Shown: positions 20,028 through 30,969 of the stretch, in pieces
Layout of the letters: each line of letters begins with the position of its first letter
Position numbering within the stretch: the first letter of the stretch is position 1
Assembly: GCA_036172665.1 (NCBI GenBank)
Contig: CM069878.1
Coordinates: 21,214,501-21,278,500 of the forward strand
Direction: 5' to 3'
DNA: 64,000 bases
From: Prosopocoilus inquinatus
Taxonomy: Eukaryota; Arthropoda; Insecta; Coleoptera; Lucanidae
Position numbers and translations under genes: made by a program
The notes under the pieces: generated by a model
Databases searched by the model: none
Told to the model about the DNA's origin: nothing
What the model saw: only the letters and a program-made list of their open reading frames with translations

Positions 20028-21783
20028 CACGGTGGCCAAAAAAATGCGGACAAACGCCAGGTAGAACGATTCTTTGTTCAATTCTGAGGCGATAATCTTA
20101 ATCCAAAAAAGTTATGCGGTCCTTCCTTAAGGCTCACGAGACCATCAAACCTTAAGATGTACGGCTAAAATTTAGCAAAATTCGTCAAATTTATCTATGT
20201 AAAATCATTGTGGTGAAATTTAGAAATGGAATTATCTCAAATGCATTGATGTAACTAATCGATTAATACCAATGGTTTACATTTTTAACATTTCTTCATT
20301 GGCTTTTTTGAAATTAAATTACATATGGCAACGTGGTACTGTAAGGCTGCTTGTTTAAAAGTAGTAAGTAGTTGTCAATTTTTGACGTTTCTCATGTGAC
20401 ATTTGGCTCTTGAAATAAGATAAACATTTTGTGCTGTTCTTAGTATCGAACAATGTTTACCTTTGGAGAATACGCCGACATGTATATGGTATTCGGATTT
20501 TGCAATGGAAATGCAAACTTGGCAAAAGAAGAATATCAAATACGGTATCCTCAACGGCGACATCCATCCACCAACACGTTCCGTAGAATGGATCAGTGAC
20601 TTAGAGAAACTGGCTCCTTTATACCGAATTATCGTAACAGCGGTAGACCTAGAGGGCGTCGAGCAGTTCAATTAGAAGAGCAAATATTGGATGCTGTTTA
20701 CGAAGATCCGACGTCCAGCACAAGACAAATAGCTCGGGAACTAAATATTCCTAGCAAAACAACAGTGCACTCAGTACTATCTCAAAATTTGTTGCATCCG
20801 TTTCATGCAAGGAAAGTGCAGCCTTTGTATGTGAACGATAATGTGCACAGAAGAATGTTTTGTAACAATATTTTACAAAGGATTCAAGAAGAGCCGAACT
20901 TTTTATTGCATATTCTCTGGAGCGACGAATGCTTGTTTACGAGAGATGGCGTCTTTAATAGCCATAATTTTCATTTTTGGGCGGACGAAAATCCCAAGGC
21001 AGTAAGGGAAATTGGACATCAGAGAAGATTTTCGGTAAATGTTTGGCTGGGGATTTTAAATCTCCGAGTTGTTGGACCAATATTTCTTCCAAATCGTCTA
21101 AATGGAATTGAGTACGTTAACGTTTTAGAAGAAGTACTGGATAATATTCCACTGAATTTGAGACCCAACATGTTGTACATGCATGACGGAGCCCCTGCTC
21201 ACAATGCCAGAATTTCTAGGGATTGGTTAAACGAACACTTTCCGAATCGGTGGATAGGGCGTAACGGTCCAATAGCATGGCCGGCAAGATCTCCCGATAT
21301 TAATCCTCTGGACTTTTTCGTTTGGGGGTTTTTAAAGGAAAAGGTCTATGCAACGCCTCCAGTGAACGAAGAGGATGTAATTAATAAAATTACGGCGGCA
21401 GTTCGATTAATCACCCCGGATATGTTGGAGCGCGTTTTGAATTCGCTTCCTCGAAGATTGGAATTATGTCTGGAAACTGATGGCTACCAATTTGAACAGT
21501 TCTTATAATTTTTTCATATTATCTTTAAATTTGAATACAATTGGTATCCATGTTAACATAAAATTCTTGCTAATTTGCGTATTTACCTGATTTATAGTAA
21601 ATAATAAAATGATTACTACCACAGTACTTGTCTGATTAGGTGTTGCCAAATTTACAATTCTTTTAAGCTGCTCGTGTGATTTAAGAAAGCACTGTACTAC
21701 TTTTTTCAATTAAGATTGTCAACTCAGAATTAAACAAAGATTTGGCCTGCGTGGCGTTTGTCCGCATTTTTCTGGCCACCGTG
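20028..21783 (+). mobile_element. Tc1/mariner-type transposon, nearly intact
   Basis: Terminal inverted repeats begin CACGGTGGCC and continue through ATGCGGACAAACGCCA on both ends, about 32 bp with one indel. TA flanks both ends (20026-20027 and 21784-21785). It carries one transposase gene with a single internal stop. Confidence 0.92.
20453..21508 (+). pseudogene. Mariner-like transposase with one premature stop
   Basis: From ATG 20453 the frame runs 48 codons to TGA 20597-20599, then stays open to 21508, about 351 residues if the stop is ignored. An N-terminal HTH (MFTFGEYADMYMVFGFCNGN) is followed by a GRPRGRR hook and a second HTH (STRQIARELNIPSKTTVHSV). The catalytic domain has ILWSDE, YMHDGAPAH and RSPDINPLDFFVWG. 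The distance from the second Asp to the Asp of SPD is 36 intervening residues, longer than classic mariner DD34D. One nonsense change separates it from an uninterrupted frame. Confidence 0.85.
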
Positions 21784-22009
21784 TATATAATCATTATCGA
21801 TCGGCCAAGACCATTTTCACACATTTGGTCTAGTATTAAAAACATAATTGACTGGACTACAAATTAATTGAAATATTTTAATTTTTTTTTATATCGTGAC
21901 CGTGAGTCGTAAACGAAATTTGTAATTTAATAAAATTCATGTTTTATAGATTTAGTCCAACGAATTAATATAAAATATGATTAAGTATTAATATTCAATT
22001 AAATTATCC

Positions 22010-22165
22010 ATAATATCGATAAATCCGACTTATATCGATATTATCGATATAGTGATACCACCAATAATCTCTATAAATCCGGCATATATCGATAATATCG
22101 ATATCTTAAATTGAAATATCGTAATTCGATAAATATCGATATTATCGATAATATTGATATATCAA
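22010..22165. repeat. ATCGAT-rich dispersed repeat
   Basis: Irregular alternation of ATATCGATA words interspersed with TAAATCCGGCATATATCG. The reverse complement is strikingly similar to 48399-48520. Confidence 0.6.
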
Positions 22166-22172
22166 TAAATAC

Positions 22173-22950
22173 TCATAAGTCTTTTCGGAACAGAATTCTA
22201 ATCGTTCGGTTCCTTTTCAACCGCGGATCTATTATTTCTGGTAACAAAGCTTTCATATAAAATTTTTCTGAAATACCCATCATTTCTGAATTCCAGAAAT
22301 TATCGTTTTTTTCAATAATGTCACATACTAAATCTTTCCCCGTGTATACAACGAAATAGCAAAAATGTCTATTAGTAATATGTAGTTGACCTTGAGCTTG
22401 AAACATATAGTTATGATTAGATTTTAATTTAATTTCATCCTCTAAATCAATAGTCAAAAATGTTATTATTTGTGCCTTGATTGCTTCTGAAATAGTCATA
22501 TTTCACGCTGAGTACGGGCATTTTACTTCTATTATCGCATCATCACCTACTAGTCCATCCGGGGACGCCGCCAAAATTTTTTTATGATTATCCACAAACA
22601 AACCACATTTTGAGACCGATAAATTAAACTTAACTTTAAATGTCTCTATAGCCTCTGCTTCATTATTAATTCCATATTGCAACGGTTTTGGGTAATTTCC
22701 AGTTTATCCACGAATACAAAATTGCTTTTGCTGTATTACTAGTGTTTATCGATGATCTCATATTACAAATTTTTCCAAAATTACTTGCTGTCGACCTAGT
22801 AGATTTCTCCTTAAACCACTCAGGATTTGTATGTTGCCCTAACGTATTTTTTTGATTAATATCTGCATCGCAATTGTAAAGAACATTTAAAAAAATATTC
22901 TTTGCTTTGTCATATTCTCCTGCTATCATGTCTGGAAATCTTGTTCCCAA
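22173..22950 (-). pseudogene. YqaJ-like (lambda-exonuclease family) nuclease relic
   Basis: On the minus strand: STASNFGKIC (about 22780), YGINNEAEAIETF, KCGLFVD, ASPDGLVGDDAIIEVKCPYSA (about 22500-22590), and LKSNHNYMFQAQGQLHITNR (about 22370-22430). The D(x)n E-x-K active site (PDGLV..IIEVKC) is the YqaJ signature. A frameshift near 22670 and a stop near 22505 break it. Eukaryotic YqaJ nucleases are usually linked to transposons or viruses. ISL2EU-type DNA transposons are one known carrier, but no partner transposase is visible here. Confidence 0.75.
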
Positions 22951-23810
22951 GTATCAGCACCATAATCTGAGTCTCTAGTAGAGATGGAACGAAAATCCTG
23001 CCGCGGTTCTGAATCCGGCCGATTCGGCCTATGAACGAACGGTCCGGTTTCGGCCGAACAGTTCGGTGTACCGGCCGGACCTTTGTTCATCTTAGGATGT
23101 CCGGATGACGATCGTAGTCGGAATTTCATAGACGCACAATAAGTTAAAACTTGTGTACGCACAGAAGTAATACTTTTTTCTTCTAATTGCCGGTTTATTT
23201 CTGAGTTTCAATCGTTTTTCTAAGTACTTTGTAGAAAATTCCCCAATACTACCATTATTACGAATCAATTATAATTAAGATATAGATTAGGAGGGGTTGT
23301 TTTGTCGATTATGGATTATGGGATTCTCAATTACGTTCTTGCTAATCTGAACCTACTTGTTTGTTGATTCTTGTTATTGTTACTTATTTTCTTGGTTTTA
23401 TTTAGAAATCTTTCTGTGAAAAATAAGTATTAAGTTGTTTTGTGGATTATGAGGATTATCGTTCTTACTAATCTGAATCTACTTACTTCGGTACAACGAA
23501 ATCTAAACATGCAACTAGTTCAACTGTTCATCAAGGTTGCGTATCTCGATACGTCACGTCACGTGATAAATTCCATTGTGCATATTAATGATATTTTTGC
23601 GTTATTTGATTAATAGGATCACAGAACTGATTTCATTTTTAGTGAATTAGATTAAGCTTTAGGAAACAGATTAAAACTCACTCTATTAACTTCACTGCGG
23701 GGAATAAAAGTTTCGTGTGACGTCAGAAGTTACTTTTGCGGGGAGGAAATTTTAAACTGCATATTAAATGGGAACGAGGCAACCTGCTAAATGCAATATC
23801 AGTTTTACCA
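22951..23810. other. Non-coding, with a GC-rich patch
   Basis: TAGAGATGGAACG at 22979 looks like a hAT-type terminus and starts a GC-rich patch (22979-23110) full of GGCCG/CGGCC words. The rest is AT-rich with no gene seen. Confidence 0.35.
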
Positions 23811-24125
23811 ACCTGTTCACCATTATTACATCGCAATTGCGAATAAATTGATCAAGTCGTTTTTGGTTTGCAGTGGAAATTTTGAGCTAGTTCCTGCTGA
23901 CGAAGCCCCAAACAGGGCTGAAACAGCTGTACAGAGGCTGCTCGAGATTTTCACTGCAATCAAAAACGATTTGCAACAAAATTTTGAAAATTTTCATTAT
24001 GCTTTGTAACCAAACATGGCCGCCTTGCATGGGGGAATTATTGTGTAGCAAACCCGCTTCAATTTGTGTATCCTACTGCAATGTCAGGTCCGAAAGCGAT
24101 CGTAGGATGTCGCTGTTTTACTGTA
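23811..24125 (+). mobile_element. Retrozyme monomer with hammerhead ribozyme
   Basis: One ~312-bp unit with the same segment order as the array at 26113-26964: TACATCGCAATTGCGAATAA, hammerhead core, CAATCAAAAACGATTTGC, ATGGCCGCCTTGCATGGGGG, CTACTGCAATGTCAGGTC, GTAGGATGTCGCT. A single copy, plus orientation. No protein is supported. Confidence 0.75.
23882..23945 (+). ncRNA. Type I hammerhead ribozyme (23.9 kb copy)
   Basis: The core CTGACGA (23897-23903) is followed by stem II AGCCC/GGGCT with a 6-nt loop, then GAAA (23920-23923). A minimal helix III C-AGCT-G follows, with cleavage triplet GTA (23929-23931). Helix I pairs TTGAG with CTCGA around an internal loop. The inner helix I has one mismatch and one wobble. 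Confidence 0.85.
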
Positions 24126-24870
24126 AAAAAAGAAGTCAAACTCGGCAATAAATCGCCACGTGCCAACAGTGTTGCCAATAGTGAATGAAAGCGCATTTAG
24201 ATGTTTTTCATTTATCTTCCTTTTCTGCTTGGTGCAAAAAGTTTAAAATGAAATGAAAATAAAAGATTTGTTACTAGTCGGTGTTTTTCTTATGAAATGG
24301 GTAGTTTTACTTGGTAGAGCCATGTGACAAGATAATTTTCCCAAAAAAAACTTACAAAATGGCAGAGACAAGTTACCATAGTGAATGTTTATGAGTTAAT
24401 TCGAGACTTCTCTATTTGATGATGATACAAGACATATTACCGCCGCGTCAAAACAAAAATTTTAACCTCAATTATGAATGATCAGAAGCAATGTCTAATT
24501 CGGATGAATTTGAACCATCCTTCACTTATTACACCGTAAAGCCACTAATAGCGCGAAAAGGCAAATATAAAAATAATTAAGGCAACAGACAAGTTGAATA
24601 TTTATTATTTATTTATTTTTTGTTGCCTTCAAATAACGAGTGTTCAATAAAAAAAAAACGGCCAAGAAGCCTGTAGCAGGCTTTTGTTGTCGGGAACGCA
24701 TGTCGCGATTAACTTCATTTGAATTTCAACTTTGACAAGTTGACGGTTAAACCTAACCAACAAAACAAGAAAGCTGCGTCTGCAATTTTTTTTCTAATAT
24801 TTATACTTAATACAAACTATCGATAATAAAAGTTTCTTTTTGAAATGTCTTCGTTGAGTTAAAGTGAGGT
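24126..24870. other. Non-coding DNA
   Basis: No gene recognised. Confidence 0.35.
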
Positions 24871-25521
24871 CACAGTATAGACATCAATTAGTAGGGACAG
24901 CTTCTGTCGGCATCTTTGAAGTTCATACTACAATTTTTCGAACCTATGTTGACGAGCAGTCATTCTAATGCTACCAGATGTAGCTACTTGAAAAACTTAT
25001 TTATATCGTAAGATATACTTCTTATTTTAAAAAACAAAAGCTTGTTTTATTAGAAAAATTACAAGTGAGCTCAAAATAGTCGAAACATGATGAAATTCGA
25101 TAAGATAATCTAATGGTTACTTATCTACCGAAACAGCTGATCGGTAATTGACGGCCATATTGAATGTGTGCCGAAATTCTGACGGAACGTCCTTTCTGGC
25201 CATGTTCAGGTGATAACCGAGCCTGAATGCAGACCCTCATGCAGACTCAGCATATTGAAAGTTCTCTCGTGTTCTTAAAGGGTTAATGTGAGAATACTAG
25301 CTGCTGAAGCTTGGCACTCCAAAAGCATGTCTGTTCAATAGCTATGTTGAATTAGTAACTCAGCTCCTGTGGTTACCTGAACGAGGCTATCAACCATTGA
25401 CCATTGCGCCACGCTCGGCCGCTTGATGAATGCCCGCTCATTTCCATTTCGCACATGCGCTCTTAGAAACGGTAAGAGCGAAAAGCCCAAGCTGTCCCTA
25501 CTAATTTATATGTATACTGTG
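24871..25521. mobile_element. hAT-like non-autonomous element (651 bp)
   Basis: Ends CACAGTATA..TATACTGTG with extended inverted similarity over the AATTAGTAGGGACAGCTT block. Flanked by GTGAGGT at 24864-24870 and 25522-25528, a 7-bp perfect duplication consistent with the 8-bp rule of hAT elements after one change. No transposase. Confidence 0.7.
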
Positions 25522-26293
25522 GTGAGGTTAGAAATGCAAGTGACGCTTCACGCTAGCCGTATGAAGAACCCTACGCTAAACGTTCAGAATAAATTCATGA
25601 CTATCTAGACCGTTTTTTTAATTGAAAAAATAAATTTCTGTTTCCATAGTTTCCAGTTTTCACTTCTTGCTTCAGTTAATAGGGGCATTCAACAAATAAA
25701 TCGATCAATCTAAACGTCAATGATTTGTCGTGACAGATGACTTATAACCTCTAACCAACAATAGTAAAATAAAAATAAATTTAAAAACGCCGTTTTTTTA
25801 TCCCCGACACGCTGAGGAATCTCATAAAACTGAAATATTGGCACAATAGCACTTGTAAATAATGTATTTCTTCTTAAGGTCCAAATATAGTCTTTTGCAC
25901 AAGGTATAATTTTACAATTTATTCATTAATCTAATGCGGCTCATGTCTTCTGAGCATTGCACCAGGAAGCGGTAACAGGTCATCGAAATTGTCAGCGTAT
26001 TTCTTTTTTAATTCCAAATTCCTGAGGTCCATTTTTTTTAAAGGACACATTTTTTACTTTTACACATAACACTCACCACTTCTTACCTTTGACAGCAAAT
26101 GATACTTTTAACAGATAAAATAGCGACATCTTACTATCGCTTTTTGACCTGACATTGCAGTAGGGTAGACAAATTGAAGCGGGATTTGCTCCTAATGAGT
26201 CCCCCATGCAAGGCGGCCATGCTTGCTGTCAAGGCATAACGAAAGATTTTAGAAAAATTTTTGTGCAAATCGTTTTTGATTGCAGCGAGAACC

Positions 26294-26358
26294 TCGAGCA
26301 GCCTCTGGACAGCTGTTTCAGCCCTGCTTGGGGCTTCTTCAGCAGAGACGTAGCTCGA
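26294..26358 (-). ncRNA. Type I hammerhead ribozyme, copy 1 of array
   Basis: Identical in core and stems to the copy at 26854-26918, read on the minus strand. The cleavage triplet GTC maps to 26310-26308. The distance to the equivalent site in the next unit (26620) is 312 nt, the predicted monomer length. Confidence 0.92.
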
Positions 26359-26605
26359 CATTCCCGCTGCAAACAAAAACGACTTGCCCAATTTATTCCC
26401 AATTGCGATGTAAGAGTGATGAACAGATAAAATAGCGACATCTTACTATCGCTTTTTGACCTGACATTGCAGTAGGGTAGACAAATTGAAGCGGGATTTG
26501 CTCCTAATGAGTCCCCCATGCAAGGCGGCCATGCTTGCTGTCAAGGCATAATGAAAGATTTTAGAAAAATTTTTGTGCAAATCGTTTTTGATTGCAGCGA
26601 GAACC

Positions 26606-26664
26606 TCGAGCAGCCTCTGGACAGCTGTTTCAGCCCTGCTTGTGGCTTCTTCAGCAGAGACGTA
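26606..26664 (-). ncRNA. Hammerhead ribozyme, damaged copy 2 of array
   Basis: The core CTGAAGA..GAAA and the GTC site remain, but stem II has a C-to-A change (AGCCA) that breaks one pair. The outer strand of helix I is lost where the array inverts at about 26664. Confidence 0.8.
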
Positions 26665-26853
26665 GCCTTGACAGCAAGCATGGCCGCCTTGCATGGGGGA
26701 CTCATTAGGAGCAAATCCCGCTTCAATTTGTCTACCCTACTGCAATGTCAGGTCAAAAAGCGATAGTAAGATGTCGCTATTTTATCTGTTCATCACTCTT
26801 ACATCGCAATTGCGAATAAATTGGGCAAGTCGTTTTTGTTTGCAGCGGGAATG

Positions 26854-26918
26854 TCGAGCTACGTCTCTGCTGAAGAAGCCCCAAGCAGGGCTGAAACAGC
26901 TGTCCAGAGGCTGCTCGA
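26854..26918 (+). ncRNA. Type I hammerhead ribozyme, complete copy
   Basis: Outer helix I TCGAG/CTCGA; internal loops CTACGT and GCTG; inner helix I CTCTG/CAGAG; CTGAAGA (26870-26876); stem II AGCCC/GGGCT with loop CAAGCA; GAAA (26893-26896); helix III C-AGCT-G; cleavage after GTC at 26904. All invariant hammerhead positions are present and every helix pairs perfectly. The very short helix III is typical of retroelement-associated type I hammerheads. Confidence 0.95.
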
Positions 26919-27189
26919 GGTTCTCGCTGCAATCAAAAACGATTTGCAAAAAAAAATTTTCTAAGATACTTTTAACGATTAAAAATTTAACAATCGATGT
27001 TAAATCGATTCATGTACGTTGAACGCTAAACAGTATGTAATCGTAAATCGATTGTGAATCGATTATATCCGTTGAATGCCCCTAATGTGTTTAGCAGTTT
27101 AAAGTCCATCTTGGTTCAAAAGAAAAATATTCTTCTCTCTGGATTAATGTAGCTGATTTTCTTGCTAAATCGATTACCTCGTATTCATA

Positions 27190-27320
27190 GGGCGTTTACG
27201 GAAAGTCCAATCCGATTAACCCGAGTAGAAAAGAGTGAGAGAGACCGCATAGATGTCGTGTGCGGAAGAGTGAGAAAAATAATGATCGGATTAATTGGAT
27301 TAGAATTTCCGTAAACGCCT
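27190..27320. mobile_element. 131-bp MITE
   Basis: Terminal GGGCGTTTACGGAAA pairs with TTTCCGTAAACGCCT, and ATA is found on both sides (27187-27189 and 27321-27323). Short, non-coding. Confidence 0.75.
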
Positions 27321-27590
27321 ATAGTAGACAATTCAGCTCACCTGACACCATGTTTTATATTCAAGTAGGCATGTCATAAAATAATAGATACGAAGTGTCA
27401 ACATCACTTAATTACTTAAAAATTGTGCTTCCATTTGAGTAGATAATAAATTATTCAAATCAAAGATTTGTAGTTTGCAAAAGATAAAATAAAGATGACA
27501 TATATCTTGAACATAAAGAAGTTTTCACAGGATTGAGTAAAATTCCTGGATACTGCAAAATTGAATTAGGGTCAAGTGGTGTAAAAATGG

Positions 27591-30454
27591 AATCCGGGAC
27601 ACTTGCGCCGTACACATTTGTACCACTGATACATTTGCGCCCTTCTAAGAAAAGGTGCTCAATAACGGCACAGGTAAAGATTTAAAGTTGAACATTTGCG
27701 CCTCCATTCTGGGAAATTATTTATTTCTTACATAGATGAAAATATACTTGTGTAAACTTATTTCGTGATGACATTTATCTGAAACCTTATTTCTTACAGA
27801 TCAAAAATAATCATTTACAGGGTGGGCCAATAGTGCGCATTCGGTGGATAGCGCCTATATTAATGCAGATTTTGATTTAAAATTAGTTACAATTATACAG
27901 GATGTTCCGTGTGGCTGTGCCAGACCAAAGTTGTGTTTTTTTTTAATGAAACGTACTGTGTATTATGATTTATTTCGATTCGTCTTTAAGAGTAGATAAA
28001 TTTATTATAAGGATGTTATGTACCTAAACCTAATAGTTTTTGAGATATTGACATTTCAATGTAAAAATATGCTACTATTCGGTGTTTTACAGATTAGATG
28101 TTTATTAAAATTCGGAATTTAAATTTTACAATAACGTTATATAACCTCTGTATATTTTATTACTGAATTTAATAGGTCTTTGATTAAGCTTTACAATGAT
28201 ATAGGGTTCAGTATGTGTTACATAACAAACCTACACACAGTAAGATGTCAAATTTGTAAATTCATAAAACAGCATTATTCCGTCTTCCAATGGAATATTT
28301 TGTCTACAATATCGTTGATTTTATTTAGAAAAACTGTATCGAGTCTGTTTCAAGTTTCTAGTCTGCTGTCAAATCATAAGTTTTAAGAAAATTGTTGCAA
28401 ATGATTTTTTTCTTATTTTTTTTTGTATTTATTAGGTTTACATTTTCAAAGGCATCTTCTTATTAATAAATAGCACTAAAACACAAGACAAAAATCTATT
28501 TTTTTAAATGTCAGAAATTCTTTCTTTCAGAGCGAACTTTTTTTAACTGTTATAAAGCGCGTGTTTTGCGCAGTAAAATTAATGCGTAAACACCCATTTT
28601 TTGAACAATTGCAGAAAACGATATTTGCATGAATTGTTCATAATATAAAATAGAAGTAAAAATAAAACTAAATATAAAATATAATTATAGAGAACATTAA
28701 ATATTTAAGAAAGTGCAATCAACAGAAGAAAACATAAAAAGGGTAGCAATTATAGTTAAACCAGAGTAGTCTCGAGTTTAAAATTTTTAAGATTAAAATA
28801 GGTACCTAATACACACAAATAATTCAAAAAGTAAGCTTGTGTGTGGATAAAAAGTTAGGACAAAACTTGGGGGCCTTATAATAACGAGTTTAAAATTTTT
28901 AAGATTAAAACAGGTACTTAATACACATAAATAATTTCAAAAGTAAACTTGTGTGTGGATAAAAAGTGAGGACAATACTTGGGAGCGTAATAATAACAAC
29001 CAGTAAATGATATCACAGCAAAGTGCCAGAAAATTGATATACAGGGTAGGGCAGAAGTATGGAACCGGCTTAATGTTTCGAAAACTGTTTGACGTATGTA
29101 TTTGAAATTTGGTGTGCGACTCAGAGTCAATAAGACCTACATCACCAATTTATTTCAATTGTCTATCGGCTCTTGTTTCTGAGATCCAGTGCCTACTTGA
29201 TTTTTCTTAAATGACAACCTGCTGATTTTTTCCTCTATTTAATAGTTCGTTTAATTCTTTACACGACGACATAAAAATATTTATCTATTGCATAAGAAAA
29301 TTTCTAGAAAATAATGTTTGAAAGAAAAAGTTAGAAAAAATGGTTTCCGCTGATATTTAGTATTTGTTTTCGTGTTTTTAAGGCAATTTTTATTAAAATT
29401 TTCTTTAGTTCTATCTTAAAAACATCCCATAATCTTGTGGATTTGCAGTCTTTTGTTAAAACTAGAATTTTTGTCGAATATCAAACAATAAACCATTTTT
29501 CGTAACTTTTTCACTCAAACGTTTTTTTCTCGAAAATTTTCTTATGTAATTGATAATTATTTTTATGTGGTCGTTTAGAGAATTAAAAGAAACAATTAAA
29601 TAAAGGGAAAAAAATCAGCAGGTTGTCATTTAAAAAAAAATGAAGTATGCGTTGCATCTCGGAAACAAGAACCGATAGACAATTGAAATAAATTGATGAT
29701 GTAGGTCTTATTGACTCTGAATCACACATCAAATTTTAAATAGATACGTCAAACAGTTTTCGAAATATTAAGCCGGTTCCATACTTTTGTTCTTCCCCGT
29801 GTTTGCTTTTAAAGCAACTTTTTGTGAAGTTTACTTTAGTTCTATCTTAAGAACAACTCATAAGCTTGTGGCCTTCTAGTTTTTTCATTAAAACTAATAT
29901 TTTTGTCGAATATCAAACAATAAACCATTTTTCTTAACTTTTTCATCAAGCGTTATTTTCTCTAAATTTTGTTATGTAATAGATAAATATTATTATGTAG
30001 TCATTTACAGAATTAAACGAGCTATTACGTGCAGGAAAAAAATCAGCAGGTTATCATTTAAAAAAAAATCAAGCAGGCGTTGGATCTCAGAAACAAGAAC
30101 AGATAAACAATTGAAACAAATTGGTAATATAGGTTTTATTGACTCTAAATCACATACCAAATTTCAAGTAGATGTGTCCAACAGTTTTCGAAATATTAAG
30201 CCGGTTCCATACTTTTGCCCTTCCCTGTATATGATTATTTTTGATCTGCAAGAAATAAGGTTTCAGATAAATGTCATCACGAAATAAGAAGTTTACAAGT
30301 AAATTTCCGTCTATGTAAGAAATAAATAATTTCCCAGAACGGAGACGCAAATGTTCAACTTTAAATCTTTACCTGTGCCGTTATTGAGCACATTTTCTTA
30401 GAAGGGGCAATGTATCGGTGGCGCAAATGTGTGGGGCGCAAGTGTCCCGGATTC
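27591..30454. mobile_element. Foldback-type element with ~235-bp inverted arms
   Basis: Left arm 27591-27826 begins GAATCCGGGACACTTGCGCC; right arm 30223-30454 is its inverse with few differences. Each arm carries several ACATTTGCGCC-type subterminal repeats. The interior holds a further nested inverted repeat (29038-30231) and AT-rich DNA; one frame-length stretch (28180-28386) has no recognisable match. No transposase. Confidence 0.75.
29038..30231. repeat. Nested inverted/tandem repeat with ACAGGG termini
   Basis: TATACAGGGTAGGGCAGAAG at 29038 is inverted at 29790-29812 and again at 30210-30231. The unit includes GGAACCGGCTTAATGTTTCG and AATCAGCAGGTTGTCATTTA blocks: one copy in one direction, then two in the other. 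Confidence 0.7.
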
Positions 30455-30639
30455 ACATTAGTTCAGAAGAACAATAATAATGATTTAAAGATCTACAAAT
30501 AAACAATTGCATACTGTATTATATGCACGTGCGCAGTTAAAAGTGATGGAAGTAATTTTATTTAAAATTTGCGGGAAATATTATTTACCAAGTGGTCGAA
30601 AATTTCAAAGAATATTATTAATGCTGGGGCAGCGGCGCA

Positions 30640-30772
30640 AATGTAAAATTGCACAATTGTCACATTACCTGACCGTTCCCCGTAAATTTAAAAATTTAAC
30701 CCGAGCGGCGCAAATGTATCGATGGTGCAAATGTCCGCGACGCAAATGTCCCGACACCGTAAAAATGAGACA
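30640..30772. repeat. Cluster of GCGCAAATGT-like words
   Basis: GGCGCAAATGT, GGCGCAAATGTATCGATGG, TGCAAATGTCC and ACGCAAATGTCCCGACACCG follow closely. These are the same kind of subterminal repeats as in the 27.6/30.4-kb arms, so this may be one end of a related element. Confidence 0.5.
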
Positions 30773-30969
30773 CGCAAAATTTAGGTGAAAAATGAGACAT
30801 CAAATAAAATTGATAAAATAATATAATCCGATACTGCCGATAGTTTTCATATTATAAATACTTTATTATTCATTTATTAGCTTGCAGTTAATAAATGTTT
30901 CTATCCAAGACAGTATTATTTTACTTATATATGTGTTAATTTCTTGTAGGTATTTTTCTATTAAATATA

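Larger units (their letters stand above)
26113..26964. mobile_element. Metazoan-type retrozyme array, flanked by 12-bp TSD
   Basis: The duplication GATACTTTTAAC at 26101-26112 and 26965-26976 bounds the insertion. Inside is one full 312-bp unit in minus orientation (26111-26422), a second partial minus unit, then an abrupt switch at about 26664 to a plus-oriented unit. Hammerheads lie at 26294-26358 (-), 26606-26664 (-, damaged) and 26854-26918 (+). Unit size, ribozyme, TSD and lack of protein fit the metazoan retrozymes, non-autonomous elements thought to spread through circular RNA using a LINE or Penelope-like RT. Confidence 0.85.
25682..27082. mobile_element. TA-flanked TIR element hosting a retrozyme
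   Basis: Ends GGGGCATTCAAC..GTTGAATGCCCC with TA on both sides (25680-25681 and 27083-27084), and ATCGAT-rich subterminal sequence on both arms. The retrozyme at 26113-26964 is inserted in it. Confidence 0.7.

Noticed and set aside
19875..22165. Simple ATCGAT satellite flanking the mariner
   Set aside because: The words are irregular, and a similar block is found inverted at 48.4 kb, which fits a dispersed element split by the mariner better than a satellite.
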